Positions 46,218 through 54,979 of a stretch of 64,000 nucleotides of DNA are shown in pieces. The DNA comes from Cyanobacteria bacterium FACHB-DQ100 (GTDB lineage: Bacteria; Cyanobacteriota; Cyanobacteriia; Leptolyngbyales; Leptolyngbyaceae). The notes beneath the pieces are model-generated. The model did not search any database. It was not told the DNA's origin and saw only the letters and a program-made list of their open reading frames with translations. The translations under genes were made by a program, and so were the position numbers. The stretch covers positions 1,136,994 through 1,200,993 of the forward strand of contig JACJNW010000028.1 in NCBI GenBank assembly GCA_014695195.1, given 5' to 3'. Numbering within the stretch: the first letter of the stretch is position 1; each line of letters opens with the position of its first letter.

Positions 46218-47108
46218 CTATTGCGATCGTGGGTCAAACCCGTCGCGCAATCCATCACCTAATAAGTTAAACGCTAGAACAATCATCGTAATCGCTAACC
46301 CCGGAAAAATCGTTGTCCAGGGGGAAGTCAGCGCGTAGCCGTTGCGAAACGCATCAGATAACAGGGTGCCGAGTTCTGGAGTTGGAGGTTGTGCCCCCAG
46401 CCCCAAAAAGCCTAGACCGGCTGCTTCGAGCGTCGCCGTTCCCAATGATAAAGAGGCTTGAACAATGATCGGAGTTAAGCTTCCGGGCAAAATGTGCCGC
46501 ACAATGATTTGGGGTGCTGTCGCTCCGATCGCGGTTGCCGCCTGCACGAAATCTTGTTCTCGGAGCGAGAGCACCAGACTGCGAGTGAGGCGAATATAAA
46601 TCGGAATTTGTGCGATCGCGACCGCAATCACTACTTTTTGCAGACTCGTCAGGGTGTGATTGAAAATGACTAGATCGTTAATTCTGAAGGTGAATCTCTC
46701 GACCGTAGTGACAATGGCGATCGCTAGCAAAATCGACGGAAACGCCAGCAAAATATCTGTAAGCCAAACAATCAGCGCCTCGATCCAACCGCGAAAATAG
46801 CCCGCGAGTAAACCGAAAAAGACCCCGATTGCGGCTCCAACTCCCACCGAAACCAAGCTAATGAACAGCGATGTCTGAATTCCATGCCAAATCAATGTCA
46901 ATAAATCGCGTCCCAGTCCATCAGTTCCCAGTAAATGAACGGGGCTTGGCGGCTGTAATCGGGCAATAAAATCGCGATCGCCTCCGGGAATGTAAGGTCT
47001 AAGAATCGGTGCAAGCAGCGCAAGTGCAAACAATACCAGAGTAAGAATCAGCCCAGTTCTGCCAGAAGCCGATCGCCAGAATCGCAGAAGAGAGCGGTTT
47101 CTACTCAT
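46218..47108 (-). CDS. DppC-type ABC transporter permease
   Basis: A 296-residue permease of the dipeptide/oligopeptide/nickel ABC family. About six membrane helices are visible, with the EAA-loop region GATAPQIIVRHILPGSLTPI facing the ATPase. The N-terminal LAPILRPYIPGG and LLGTDGLGRDLLTLIWHG are typical of DppC/OppC. The ATG at 47108 overlaps the end of the DppB-like gene by 8 bp. No substrate-binding protein or ATPase is encoded here, so the pair must be completed from elsewhere. Confidence 0.9.
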   Translation of the reverse strand: MSRNRSLLRFWRSASGRTGLILTLVLFALALLAPILRPYIPGGDRDFIARLQPPSPVHLLGTDGLGRDLLTLIWHGIQTSLFISLVSVGVGAAIGVFFGLLAGYFRGWIEALIVWLTDILLAFPSILLAIAIVTTVERFTFRINDLVIFNHTLTSLQKVVIAVAIAQIPIYIRLTRSLVLSLREQDFVQAATAIGATAPQIIVRHILPGSLTPIIVQASLSLGTATLEAAGLGFLGLGAQPPTPELGTLLSDAFRNGYALTSPWTTIFPGLAITMIVLAFNLLGDGLRDGFDPRSQ

Positions 47109-48111
47109 ATCGAACTCTTGGATCAATAAGCGCATAAGACAGATCCACGACTAAATTAATCAATACGAAGACGATCGCCACAAACACCACTCCACCTTGC
47201 ACCACCGGATAATCTCGCGCCAAAATGCCTTCGTAAATCCAAGAGCCGATCCCCGACCACGAAAAGATTGTCTCTGTCAGAATCGCACCCCCTAGCAAGG
47301 TTCCGAACTGAAGCCCGATCGTGGTATTAATCGGTAACAGTGCATTCTTCAACGCATGACGCAGAATCACTAGATAATTCGATAATCCTTTCGCTCTTGC
47401 TGTCCGGATATAATCCTGTGACAACACATCTAACATCGCGCTTCGGGTAATACGGGCGACGATCGCCAATGGAATTGTCCCTAACGTTACTGCTGGAAGA
47501 ATCAGATGCGCGATCACATCGATCAATGCTGGAGCATTCAACCTTAACACTGTATCCAGCAGGTAAAATCCGGTAATTGGTTGAAAGTTGAATCCAGTCT
47601 CAACGCTAATCCGACCACTCGGAGGCAACCATCGCAACGTGATTGAAAATAGGTAAATTAGCAACAATCCCAGCCAATACACCGGAAGCGACACACCGAG
47701 CAATGACCCCGCGATCGTCACTTGGTCTTGCCAGCGATTTTTCTGTACGGCAGCAATGATTCCGGCTGGAATTCCGAGAATAATTGCAATCAAAATTGCC
47801 GCGGTCGACAATTCAAAGGTTGCTGCCCAGCGTGATCGAATTTCATCGATCACGGGAATACCGCTCAAAATACTATTGCCTAATTTCAACTGCAATAGAT
47901 TGCCCACAAACGCGAAATACTGAAGCCACAAGGGGCGATCGAGTCCTAGTTGAGTCCGCAAGGCGGCGATTTGCTCTGGCGTTGCCCGTTCTCCCGCAAG
48001 CACGATCGCCGGATCGCCCGGAATCAATCGCAGCAATAAAAATACCGCTAATGTAATTCCAAATAGAACAGGAACCAAGCCAAGAAGTCGTCTTAGAATA
48101 TATTGCGACAT
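47101..48111 (-). CDS. DppB-type ABC transporter permease
   Basis: A 336-residue permease with the family start MSQYILRRLLGLVPVLFGIT, the periplasmic RLIPGDPAIVLAGERATPEQ segment, and EAA-loop TARAKGLSNYLVILRHALKN. Six membrane helices. It forms a heterodimeric channel with the overlapping DppC-like protein. Substrate (peptide, nickel or other) cannot be read from the sequence. Confidence 0.9.
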   Translation of the reverse strand: MSQYILRRLLGLVPVLFGITLAVFLLLRLIPGDPAIVLAGERATPEQIAALRTQLGLDRPLWLQYFAFVGNLLQLKLGNSILSGIPVIDEIRSRWAATFELSTAAILIAIILGIPAGIIAAVQKNRWQDQVTIAGSLLGVSLPVYWLGLLLIYLFSITLRWLPPSGRISVETGFNFQPITGFYLLDTVLRLNAPALIDVIAHLILPAVTLGTIPLAIVARITRSAMLDVLSQDYIRTARAKGLSNYLVILRHALKNALLPINTTIGLQFGTLLGGAILTETIFSWSGIGSWIYEGILARDYPVVQGGVVFVAIVFVLINLVVDLSYALIDPRVRYE

Positions 48112-48246
48112 AGATTTATGAATTTGCCTGTATCAAATTTATAGATAAATCTGACTGATAAATCATTCAATGCCGCATAAAAAACGGCATCTAAAGATTT
48201 AGAGCATCTTTAGATACCGTTCAGCCCAATCGCTCTAAAGTCCTAA

Positions 48247-48501
48247 CTAAAGTCCTAACAAATCATCCAGCTCCTCGATCGCTTCACACGGAACTGACTG
48301 ACTATCGCGATCAACCGCTATCATCGGTTGTGATCTTTGAATCACAGAGGTTCCTTGTGATCGTCCATACAGATAATCATCTGCATACTTGCGAAATACA
48401 GCTTCGATCGCTGCTCTTGCATTCTTCAATCCCCATTCTGTGGCAATCAATTCTGCCTTTTCGATCACATCTTTGCTGAGTCTTATTTTGTTGTCATACA
48501 T
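48247..48501 (-). CDS. ParR-like small DNA-binding protein candidate
   Basis: An 84-residue protein starting MYDNKIRLSKDVIEKAELIA. The pattern KIRLSKDVIEKAELI then NARAAIEAVFRKYADD suggests a ribbon-helix-helix or short helical DNA-binding fold. The C-terminal 40 residues are polar. It overlaps the ParM-like gene by 19 bp, in the order parM-parR typical of type II partition operons. I did not recognise a specific family, so ParR is inferred from size, fold pattern and position. The ATG at 48501 is preferred to a GTG at 48510. Confidence 0.65.
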   Translation of the reverse strand: MYDNKIRLSKDVIEKAELIATEWGLKNARAAIEAVFRKYADDYLYGRSQGTSVIQRSQPMIAVDRDSQSVPCEAIEELDDLLGL

Positions 48502-49508
48502 AGCTGCCACCCTTCAGCGACCGGGTACAATCCTCGAACATTGGCAAACTGCGGATCAGGCATCACTGCAAATAACTTTCGCCCTGCGAGTCGTTCTGCA
48601 ATTAGGTGTGAGCTTCCGCCTGTGACCAAAAACCGGGTGACGCGCGGCATATAAGGCGTGTACTGTGCTTTGATTGTTTGAAAAATTCCCTTAAACCAAG
48701 GATCAAGATACTCTTCCAGCCAGAGCGACCAGGATAATCCTGTATCCGCATAGGTATGCCCCGATTTGAATCCATCCATCACAATTGCTGGATCAACTGT
48801 GGTTCCCAACGCATCAATTAGCCGTCGATCGAAGCTAATCGCTGTTGCAAGCTCATACGATCCTCCTCGATCCATCACGTTTTCATCGATCACATCTCCT
48901 TCCGCATCAATCAGTCGTGTTAGCCACGTTCCACCACCGATATCAACGACGATCGTATAACCACTATCAGGAATGAGTCCTAACTGTTGAGCATAGCGAT
49001 AAGCTCCAATTCCTTCGCGTTCTACTTCAACGTGCTCGACTGTAATTCTAAACGGAATACCATTCCGTTTAAATTCGTGCATTCCCAGCAGTTGAGATTT
49101 GATCGTGTCTGCATTGCGGCTCGGATCAGGCGTAGAGGCATAAACGTGCAGCGGAAACTGGCTCATCTCCTCATCCCGCTCAGACTCCAAACAGGCATAT
49201 AGATGCAATCTTGCTAGATCAACTTTATTCTCTACAACCGTCTGCTGTTGACGGCGATATTTGTACGCTTGTGTGCCAAAATGATAGCGAGTTCCATCCG
49301 GCAACTCAATCAGCGGCGACTGGTCAGAATAACGCACCGGATCACGTCCTTGCGGTAATTGAAACCTCATCGATCGAATCGCTCTTGGATGTCCTGCTCC
49401 GTTCCAAAACTTGAGATCGTAGTTGCCAGCATCAAGTGCGATCGTACGATGGGACACAGTTCCAGTGGTTTCTTTCCGGGGTCTGCTGCGAGTGCCTAAT
49501 CCGTTCAT
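48483..49508 (-). CDS. ParM/StbA-like actin-family protein
   Basis: A 341-residue actin-fold ATPase. The phosphate-1 motif is IALDAGNYDLKFWNG near residues 22-36, phosphate-2 is IVVDIGGGTWLTRLID near 190, and the adenosine motif is FLVTGGSSHLI near 300. Plasmid ParM forms filaments that push DNA copies apart. Relatives exist on cyanobacterial chromosomes and plasmids. The ATG at 49508 has GAGGA upstream. The longer frame to 49541 is unlikely. Transcription probably starts from the strong promoter at 49561-49589, and the small downstream gene is coupled by overlap. Confidence 0.85.
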   Translation of the reverse strand: MNGLGTRSRPRKETTGTVSHRTIALDAGNYDLKFWNGAGHPRAIRSMRFQLPQGRDPVRYSDQSPLIELPDGTRYHFGTQAYKYRRQQQTVVENKVDLARLHLYACLESERDEEMSQFPLHVYASTPDPSRNADTIKSQLLGMHEFKRNGIPFRITVEHVEVEREGIGAYRYAQQLGLIPDSGYTIVVDIGGGTWLTRLIDAEGDVIDENVMDRGGSYELATAISFDRRLIDALGTTVDPAIVMDGFKSGHTYADTGLSWSLWLEEYLDPWFKGIFQTIKAQYTPYMPRVTRFLVTGGSSHLIAERLAGRKLFAVMPDPQFANVRGLYPVAEGWQLCMTTK

Positions 49509-49535
49509 GGCGTTTTCCTCAACAAGATAAGGGCA

Positions 49536-49589
49536 ATACAAGTGTATTTAGTACATCGGTACTATATTCGGTTTTACTGGTAGTGTCAA
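49536..49589 (-). promoter_or_regulatory. Consensus promoter and operator-like repeats of the parM unit
   Basis: On the minus strand, TTGACA (49584-49589) is separated by 17 nt from TATAGT (49561-49566), a near-consensus sigma-70-type promoter. Two short inverted repeats follow: AGTAC-N4-GTACT (49550-49563), overlapping the -10 box, and ATACA-N2-TGTAT (49536-49547). They could be binding sites for the small ParR-like protein. Confidence 0.75.
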
Positions 49590-49677
49590 CCTGGGGACAA
49601 AGAATTTTGCGAAACTTGATTTTTAAGGATTGCGCTTGATCGATCGGAAGCAATCTGTGATATCTTTATAAAGATTC

Positions 49678-49749
49678 GGGCGATTGGCACAGGGGTAGCG
49701 CACATCCTTCACACGGATGGGGTCACTGGTTCAAATCCAGTATCGCCCA
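49678..49749 (+). tRNA. tRNA-Val(CAC)
   Basis: A complete 72-nt cloverleaf. The acceptor GGGCGAT pairs with ATCGCCC. The D-arm GCAC/GCGC has one A-C mismatch. The anticodon arm is CATCC-TTCACAC-GGATG, giving anticodon CAC at 49710-49712. The T-arm is ACTGG-TTCAAAT-CCAGT and the discriminator is A at 49749. The 3' CCA is not encoded. The CAC anticodon reads only GUG. Confidence 0.93.
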
Positions 49750-49807
49750 TAGATTCCAGGTCTCCATAAAAAGTTGTGAATGCCCAGATTGATGCAGCCA
49801 ACTTTGT

Positions 49808-49861
49808 TGTGTGAGAAGCCGACTTAATTAACTGGAACGCTTATAATACGGTTCTCACACA
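49808..49861. promoter_or_regulatory. Inverted repeat flanking a -10 box, upstream of XRE unit
   Basis: A perfect 10-bp inverted repeat, TGTGTGAGAA (49808-49817) and TTCTCACACA (49852-49861), 34 bp apart. TATAAT (49842-49847) lies between the arms. The arrangement resembles two half-operators around a promoter that drives the small gene and the XRE regulator downstream. No clear -35 hexamer is present, so activation or looping may be needed. Confidence 0.6.
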
Positions 49862-49865
49862 CATT

Positions 49866-49899
49866 TGTTTGGGTTTGAAAAGTGTTTGGGTTTGAAAAG
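49866..49899 (+). repeat. Perfect 17-bp tandem duplication
   Basis: TGTTTGGGTTTGAAAAG occurs twice, head to tail and without mismatch (49866-49882 and 49883-49899), immediately after the inverted repeat. It falls in the probable leader of the downstream gene and shifts any reading frame that spans it. Confidence 0.95.
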
Positions 49900-49944
49900 C
49901 GCAATGGCGTACAAACACAATCTGTATCTCAGGATGATTTAAAC

Positions 49945-50154
49945 ATGGACACGCTCGATCGCATCAGCCGTATTGTGCGTTCCGAAACAAGCAGTCGTAG
50001 ATCTCAATCGAGTCATAGCTCGAATCCGTCCATGAGAGAACTACAAGAACAGGCTATTTCTCTCCGGCAGCAAATTGCGAACCTAGAAGCTACAAATAAA
50101 AGCTTAATCAGTAGCGCGTTGCGGCAAGAGTCATACGATCGTTATGTCATATGA
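49945..50154 (+). CDS. Small coiled-coil hypothetical protein
   Basis: A 69-residue protein starting MDTLDRISRIVRSE, with a Ser/Arg-rich middle and a heptad-like C-terminal helix (LQEQAISLRQQIANLEATNK). The ATG at 49945 has AGGA 11 bases upstream. A GTG at 49882 would add 21 residues but lies inside the tandem duplication. It precedes the XRE regulator by 62 bp in the same direction. Family unknown. Confidence 0.5.
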   Translation: MDTLDRISRIVRSETSSRRSQSSHSSNPSMRELQEQAISLRQQIANLEATNKSLISSALRQESYDRYVI

Positions 50155-50216
50155 GAGAAGCTGCTCGATATACCACATGGTATTGGTGGTAAAGGTAATT
50201 TAATGATTCGTACCCT

Positions 50217-50450
50217 ATGCCTACGATCGATCGAACAGAGCTAGCAGATCTGGTGCGAGAAACACGACAACGCCTAGAACTCTCGCAAACCAATTTTGCT
50301 GCGAGGTTAGGCGTTTCATTCCAAAGCGTCAACCGCTGGGAAAATGGACGAACCAAGCCCTTGCCGGTCGTGTTGAAGCAGATTGAACACTTGCTCGTTG
50401 AGATGGGCGATAGTGGCAAAGATTTGCTTGTCAAATACTTCTCCGAGTGA
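50217..50450 (+). CDS. XRE-family helix-turn-helix regulator
   Basis: A 77-residue protein with one HTH_3 domain. LVRETRQRLELSQTNFAARL, then SFQSVNRWENGRTKP, is the classic Cro/C1-type HTH at residues 12-48. A short C-terminal helix follows with no sensor or dimerisation domain visible. It ends 13 bp before the start of the giant kinase. This suggests a shared transcript, and perhaps a paired output in which the kinase state affects the regulator, although the protein has no receiver domain. Confidence 0.88.
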   Translation: MPTIDRTELADLVRETRQRLELSQTNFAARLGVSFQSVNRWENGRTKPLPVVLKQIEHLLVEMGDSGKDLLVKYFSE

Positions 50451-50463
50451 GGACACAGAGCCG

Positions 50464-53400
50464 ATGACAGATACCCTCCACCGCTCTGGTCTTGCAGACA
50501 GAGACTCCACCCCAAGTTCTCGGGAAATCACTGAGGCAGACGTCCTCATGACAGGGGTGCTGGCGAGTCGCCCCACCCGAGTGCCTGATTTTGAAGCGGA
50601 AAACCAAGCGCTTCGCACCCTTGCTCAACACCTGATGGACGATCCACAGTCCATGTTGAAAACGCTTGTTCGCTTGGCACTCGATCTTTGTCGAGCCGAT
50701 ACGGTGGGGGTTAGCTTGCTCGAAACTGCGCCAGATGGGACATCGGTTTTCCGGTGGGTGGCGATCGCGGGTGCGCTAGAAGCGTTAGAGCAGAGCACGA
50801 CTCCCGGCAACTTTAGTCCTTGTGGCACAACCCTTGCTTGTAACCAGCCCCAGCTATACAGCTATCCTGAGCGGTTTTTTACCTATTTGTATCACCCACA
50901 GTTCTCGGTCGTGGAAGGATTGCTCATTCCTCTATGCATCAACGATCAAGCCCTGGGCACGCTTTGGATTGTGTCGCATCGCGAGGGGCGGCGTTTTGAT
51001 CCCGAGGATCAGCGGCTGATGATGAGCCTGGGCGGCTTTGCGGCTTCTGCCCTGCACAGTCTACAAAAGATGAGCCAGACGGCAGCAACCGTGTTGCGCC
51101 ACGAGCAGTTCAATCAGCAGATCCTTGACAGTAGCGATGACTGCATCAAGGTGTTGGACTTAGAGGGGCGGCTTTTGTTCATGAGCCAGCCAGGGCAAGC
51201 ATTGCTGGGCATCGAGGATATCACGTCCTTTCTCAACACGTCTTGGGCTGAGTTTTGGCAGGGAGCCGATCAGCAAGCGGCAATCGAGGCGATCGCCAAA
51301 GCCAGAGCAGGCGAAGTTGGCACCTTTCAAGGCTATCGTCCGACGCTGAGCGGTGAACCTAGATGGTGGGATAGCAAGGTCAGTCCCATTCGAGGAGCAG
51401 CGGGGCAAGTTGAACGGCTGTTGTGTGTTTCACGGGACATTACCGCACGCAGGCAGAGCGAAGACAAACGCAAACAGGCGGAGGAGCGCTTACGGCAGTC
51501 AGAAGAGCGGTATCGAACTATTGTCAACCAGGCAGTGACGGGCGTGGCGTACAGCGAGATTGGCGGCAACCTGACGATCGTGAATCAGAAATATTGTGAT
51601 ATCACAGGTTATTCTGCCGCCGAACTGAGTCGATTGCGAATGGCTGACATTACCCATCCAGATGATTTGCCAGGTAATGTCGAACTCTACAATCGCCTGG
51701 TGACTGAAGGAGCACCGTTTGAGATCGAGAAGCGCTACATTCGCAAGGATGGCTCGATCGTCTGGGTCAATAACTATGTCTCTCCGATCTACGATCGCAC
51801 TGGGAAGCCGCAATCGGTTGTGGCAGTGGTGCTTGATGTCACTGATCGCAAGCGGGCTGAGGCGGCACTAAAGGCGAGCGAGGCGAAGTACCGGACGCTG
51901 TTTAGTTCGATGGACGAAGGGTATTTTCTCGCTGATGTCATTTTTGACGAGAACAACCAGCCGATCGACATCTTCTATATAGATGCAAATCCAGCGGCAA
52001 CTCGAATGGTGGGGCAAGATTTCACCGGACGACGGCTGAGCGAGATTGACCCAGCTTATGAACCCTACTGGTATGAAATCTTCGGTCGCGTGGCTCGCAC
52101 AGGCAAGGGCAATCGCTTAGAGCAATACGCTGAGCCAAATCAAAAATGGTATGACTTCTACGTCTTCAAAGTGGGTGATAAGAACAGCCGCCGTGTTGCC
52201 GTCGTCTTTCAAGACATCACCGATCGCAAACAAGCAGAAGAGAGGTTACACCTTGCCGCCAAATTGGATGCTTTTCGCCTCTCTCTCGCCGATGCGCTCC
52301 GCCCCCTTGCCGACCCGGTAGAGATTCAAGCAACTGCTACCCGTGTACTGGGTGAATATCTTAATGCAAACCGTGTCGCATACTTTGAGGTTCGCGGTGC
52401 TGATTACGTCGTTGAACGCGATTACGTCAATGGTGCCGTAGCACTTATTGGTGGCTACCCGATTGATTCGTTCGGCTCTCAACTGCTCGCGGATTTCCGT
52501 GCGGGTCGTACCGTATGTGTGTCGGATGTGTCAACAGATCCCTACCTGTCTCCGGCTCTGAGATCGGCTTACACCGCCATCCAAATTGGTGCCCACATCA
52601 GCATCCCGCTAGTTAAGGACGGCGAGTTCGTCGCAGGGCTGGCAGTCCACACGTCTGAACCGCGCGCTTGGACAGAGGATGAAGTGGCTCTAGCCGAAGA
52701 AGTTGCCGAGCGGACTTGGGCGGCAGTCGATCGCGCCCGCGCTGAAGCAATTGTCGCAGCAGACCTCCAAGATACGCAGCGACTCCGCGAACTGGGGGTG
52801 AGACTGGTGATCGAAGGCGATATTGAAACCCTGTACCAGGAGATTTTGTCTACGGCGATCGCGCTCATGCAGGCAGATGCTGGCACAGTGCAAATCTTCG
52901 ACGAAGCGACGCAAGATCTGGTACTGCTTGCCACGCAGGGCTTTGAACAAACAATCCGCGAGTCCTTCTACCGGGTGAATGCAAGTTTTAATACGTCCTG
53001 CGGTATTGCTCTTAAGAACGGTGCTCGCACTTTTGTCAACTTTGATGTGCCCGAGAGTGAAGACCCCAGCGGTTCAATGCGACTGCATGTGGAGGCTGGG
53101 TACCTCTGTGGACAATCTACTCCGCTGATCACCCGTGCAGGCAAACTAATCGGCATGGTTTCAACCCATTGGCATGACCATCACCACCCCAGCGATCCTT
53201 CGGAGCTTGGCAAAGCCAATCGCGAGTTGCGGTTTCTGGATCTGCTCGCTCGCCAAGCCGCTGACCTGATTGAACAACGCCAGACTGCTGCCGAACGGGA
53301 ACAACTCTTAGCCCGCGAGCAAGCCGCCCGCACCGAAGCCGATCGCGCCAATCGAATTAAGGATGAGTTTTTGGCAGTGTTATCGCATGAATTGCGATCG

Positions 53401-54474
53401 CCCCTCAATCCGATATTAGGTTGGGCAAAACTCCTGCAGAGCGGCAAGCTAGACGCAGCCAAAGCCCAGCAGGCACTGCAGACGATCGAACGCAATGCCA
53501 AATTGCAATCGGAATTGATTGAAGATCTGCTGGATGTTTCTCGGATTCTCCAAGGAAAGCTCAACCTGAACGTTAGTTCGATCAATCTGTCCTCCATCAT
53601 CGAAGCGGCGATGGAAACAGTACGGCTAGCGGCAGAAGCCAAATCAATCCGCCTGGAAGCAAGCTTTGCGGAGACGGGTTTGGTTGCAGGTGATGCCACT
53701 CGGTTACAGCAAGTGATGTGGAATCTGCTCTCTAATGCCGTGAAATTTACGCCAGCAAGGGGACAGGTCAACATTCAATTAGAGCAATTAGATTCCTATG
53801 CCCTAATCAGTATCAGCGATACTGGGCAAGGAATCGCGCCTGACTTTCTCCCCTATGTATTCGACTACTTCCGTCAAGCTGATGCAGCAACAACTCGAAA
53901 ATTCGGAGGACTGGGATTAGGGCTGGCGATCGTGCGGCATTTAGTCGAACTACACGGTGGCACAATCGCAGTCGAAAGTCCTGGGATTGGGAAGGGCGCA
54001 ACCTTTACCGTCAGGTTGCCACTCATGCCCATCCAGGCGATCACCGATCCCGATAGTCGATCGTCAGAGCCATCTTCTGACTTAAATGGGATTCAAGTCT
54101 TGGTTGTAGATGATGAACCGGATTCACGAGAGTTCGTGGCGTTTGTGTTGGAGCAAGCGGGCGCAACCGTACTTACTGCAACGACCGCTAGTGAAGCATT
54201 AACCCTGCTCATTCAAGCTAAACCAACGGTGCTGCTGAGTGACATCGGTATGCCAGATATGGATGGCTATATGCTGATGCGACAGGTGAGAGCGCTGCCA
54301 CTCGAGCAAGGGGGACAAGTTCGGGCGATCGCGCTCACTGCTTATGCAGGCGACTTCAACCAGCAACAAGCCCTGCAAGCAGGATTTCAACAGCATCTCT
54401 CAAAACCAATCGAACCAGAGAGATTAATTCAAGTGATTTCTCGCCTAACTCAGTCTGCTGAGCGATCGCCTTGA
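50464..54474 (+). CDS. Giant hybrid histidine kinase with multiple GAF and PAS domains
   Basis: A 1336-residue soluble kinase. Approximate order: GAF (45-200), PAS (215-332), PAS (345-463), PAS (475-592), GAF (598-757), GAF (775-938), HisKA with FLAVLSHELRSPLNPILGW (His near 975), HATPase_c (1072-1190) with FGGLGLGLAIVRH, and REC (1210-1335) with VLLSDIGMPDMDGYMLM. I chose the ATG at 50464. The open frame to 50383 overlaps the XRE gene. The GAF domains lack an obvious bilin-binding Cys, so ligands are unknown. The C-terminal module is very similar to that of the 41.2-kb kinase. Confidence 0.93.
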   Translation: MTDTLHRSGLADRDSTPSSREITEADVLMTGVLASRPTRVPDFEAENQALRTLAQHLMDDPQSMLKTLVRLALDLCRADTVGVSLLETAPDGTSVFRWVAIAGALEALEQSTTPGNFSPCGTTLACNQPQLYSYPERFFTYLYHPQFSVVEGLLIPLCINDQALGTLWIVSHREGRRFDPEDQRLMMSLGGFAASALHSLQKMSQTAATVLRHEQFNQQILDSSDDCIKVLDLEGRLLFMSQPGQALLGIEDITSFLNTSWAEFWQGADQQAAIEAIAKARAGEVGTFQGYRPTLSGEPRWWDSKVSPIRGAAGQVERLLCVSRDITARRQSEDKRKQAEERLRQSEERYRTIVNQAVTGVAYSEIGGNLTIVNQKYCDITGYSAAELSRLRMADITHPDDLPGNVELYNRLVTEGAPFEIEKRYIRKDGSIVWVNNYVSPIYDRTGKPQSVVAVVLDVTDRKRAEAALKASEAKYRTLFSSMDEGYFLADVIFDENNQPIDIFYIDANPAATRMVGQDFTGRRLSEIDPAYEPYWYEIFGRVARTGKGNRLEQYAEPNQKWYDFYVFKVGDKNSRRVAVVFQDITDRKQAEERLHLAAKLDAFRLSLADALRPLADPVEIQATATRVLGEYLNANRVAYFEVRGADYVVERDYVNGAVALIGGYPIDSFGSQLLADFRAGRTVCVSDVSTDPYLSPALRSAYTAIQIGAHISIPLVKDGEFVAGLAVHTSEPRAWTEDEVALAEEVAERTWAAVDRARAEAIVAADLQDTQRLRELGVRLVIEGDIETLYQEILSTAIALMQADAGTVQIFDEATQDLVLLATQGFEQTIRESFYRVNASFNTSCGIALKNGARTFVNFDVPESEDPSGSMRLHVEAGYLCGQSTPLITRAGKLIGMVSTHWHDHHHPSDPSELGKANRELRFLDLLARQAADLIEQRQTAAEREQLLAREQAARTEADRANRIKDEFLAVLSHELRSPLNPILGWAKLLQSGKLDAAKAQQALQTIERNAKLQSELIEDLLDVSRILQGKLNLNVSSINLSSIIEAAMETVRLAAEAKSIRLEASFAETGLVAGDATRLQQVMWNLLSNAVKFTPARGQVNIQLEQLDSYALISISDTGQGIAPDFLPYVFDYFRQADAATTRKFGGLGLGLAIVRHLVELHGGTIAVESPGIGKGATFTVRLPLMPIQAITDPDSRSSEPSSDLNGIQVLVVDDEPDSREFVAFVLEQAGATVLTATTASEALTLLIQAKPTVLLSDIGMPDMDGYMLMRQVRALPLEQGGQVRAIALTAYAGDFNQQQALQAGFQQHLSKPIEPERLIQVISRLTQSAERSP

Positions 54475-54979
54475 AGCTTAGCAACACTCTACCTTCAGCT
54501 TTTCCTTTGGTTATAGCCCTCTCGCTATTCTAATATTTAGCTGAAAATGATTTATTTCGACATCGGCTTCACTCAGGGCAATTTGCGAAAGGGCAAGCGT
54601 CATGAGCGTTCCCAATAATGCTTGTATTGCGTCGATTCTAGATAAAATATAATTTTTAATTCAATATCTACAACTGTAGTGCTAGAGAAGATTAGGCTTC
54701 CCCACCTTACCATTTTTGCAACACAACCAATTTGAGACGATTCAATCCCTCTCTGTTCTCCAGAATATTTTTTAGGTTCAAAGTTCCCAAAATTAGCTCA
54801 TTCTAGCGGGCGCGATAAACTGTGCATTTTACGACTGATTCAGGCTTGACCGAACTGAAGTAGATTCCGTAAAATCACTCTCGACTCACTGAGTATAATT
54901 TTACACAATGCTTGCTTAGTGAGAGTAAAAAACTACTCCGCTTAATGTCACCCTCAACACGCATTTCAGTGTGGGAGTT
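54475..54979. other. Gene-free region upstream of the SLH gene
   Basis: About 505 bp, A/T-rich. A short minus-strand open stretch near 54550-54680 reads like degraded coding sequence but has no start or end of note. TATAAT occurs at 54894-54899 without a good -35. A weak dyad (CTCACT near 54885 and AGTGAG near 54918) lies around it and may regulate the SLH gene. Confidence 0.5.

Noticed and set aside
54540..54690. Minus-strand stretch reading LGTLMTLALSQIALSEADVE
   Set aside because: It looks coding-like for about 30 codons but has no start, no recognisable family and stops soon after. It may be chance or a tiny remnant.
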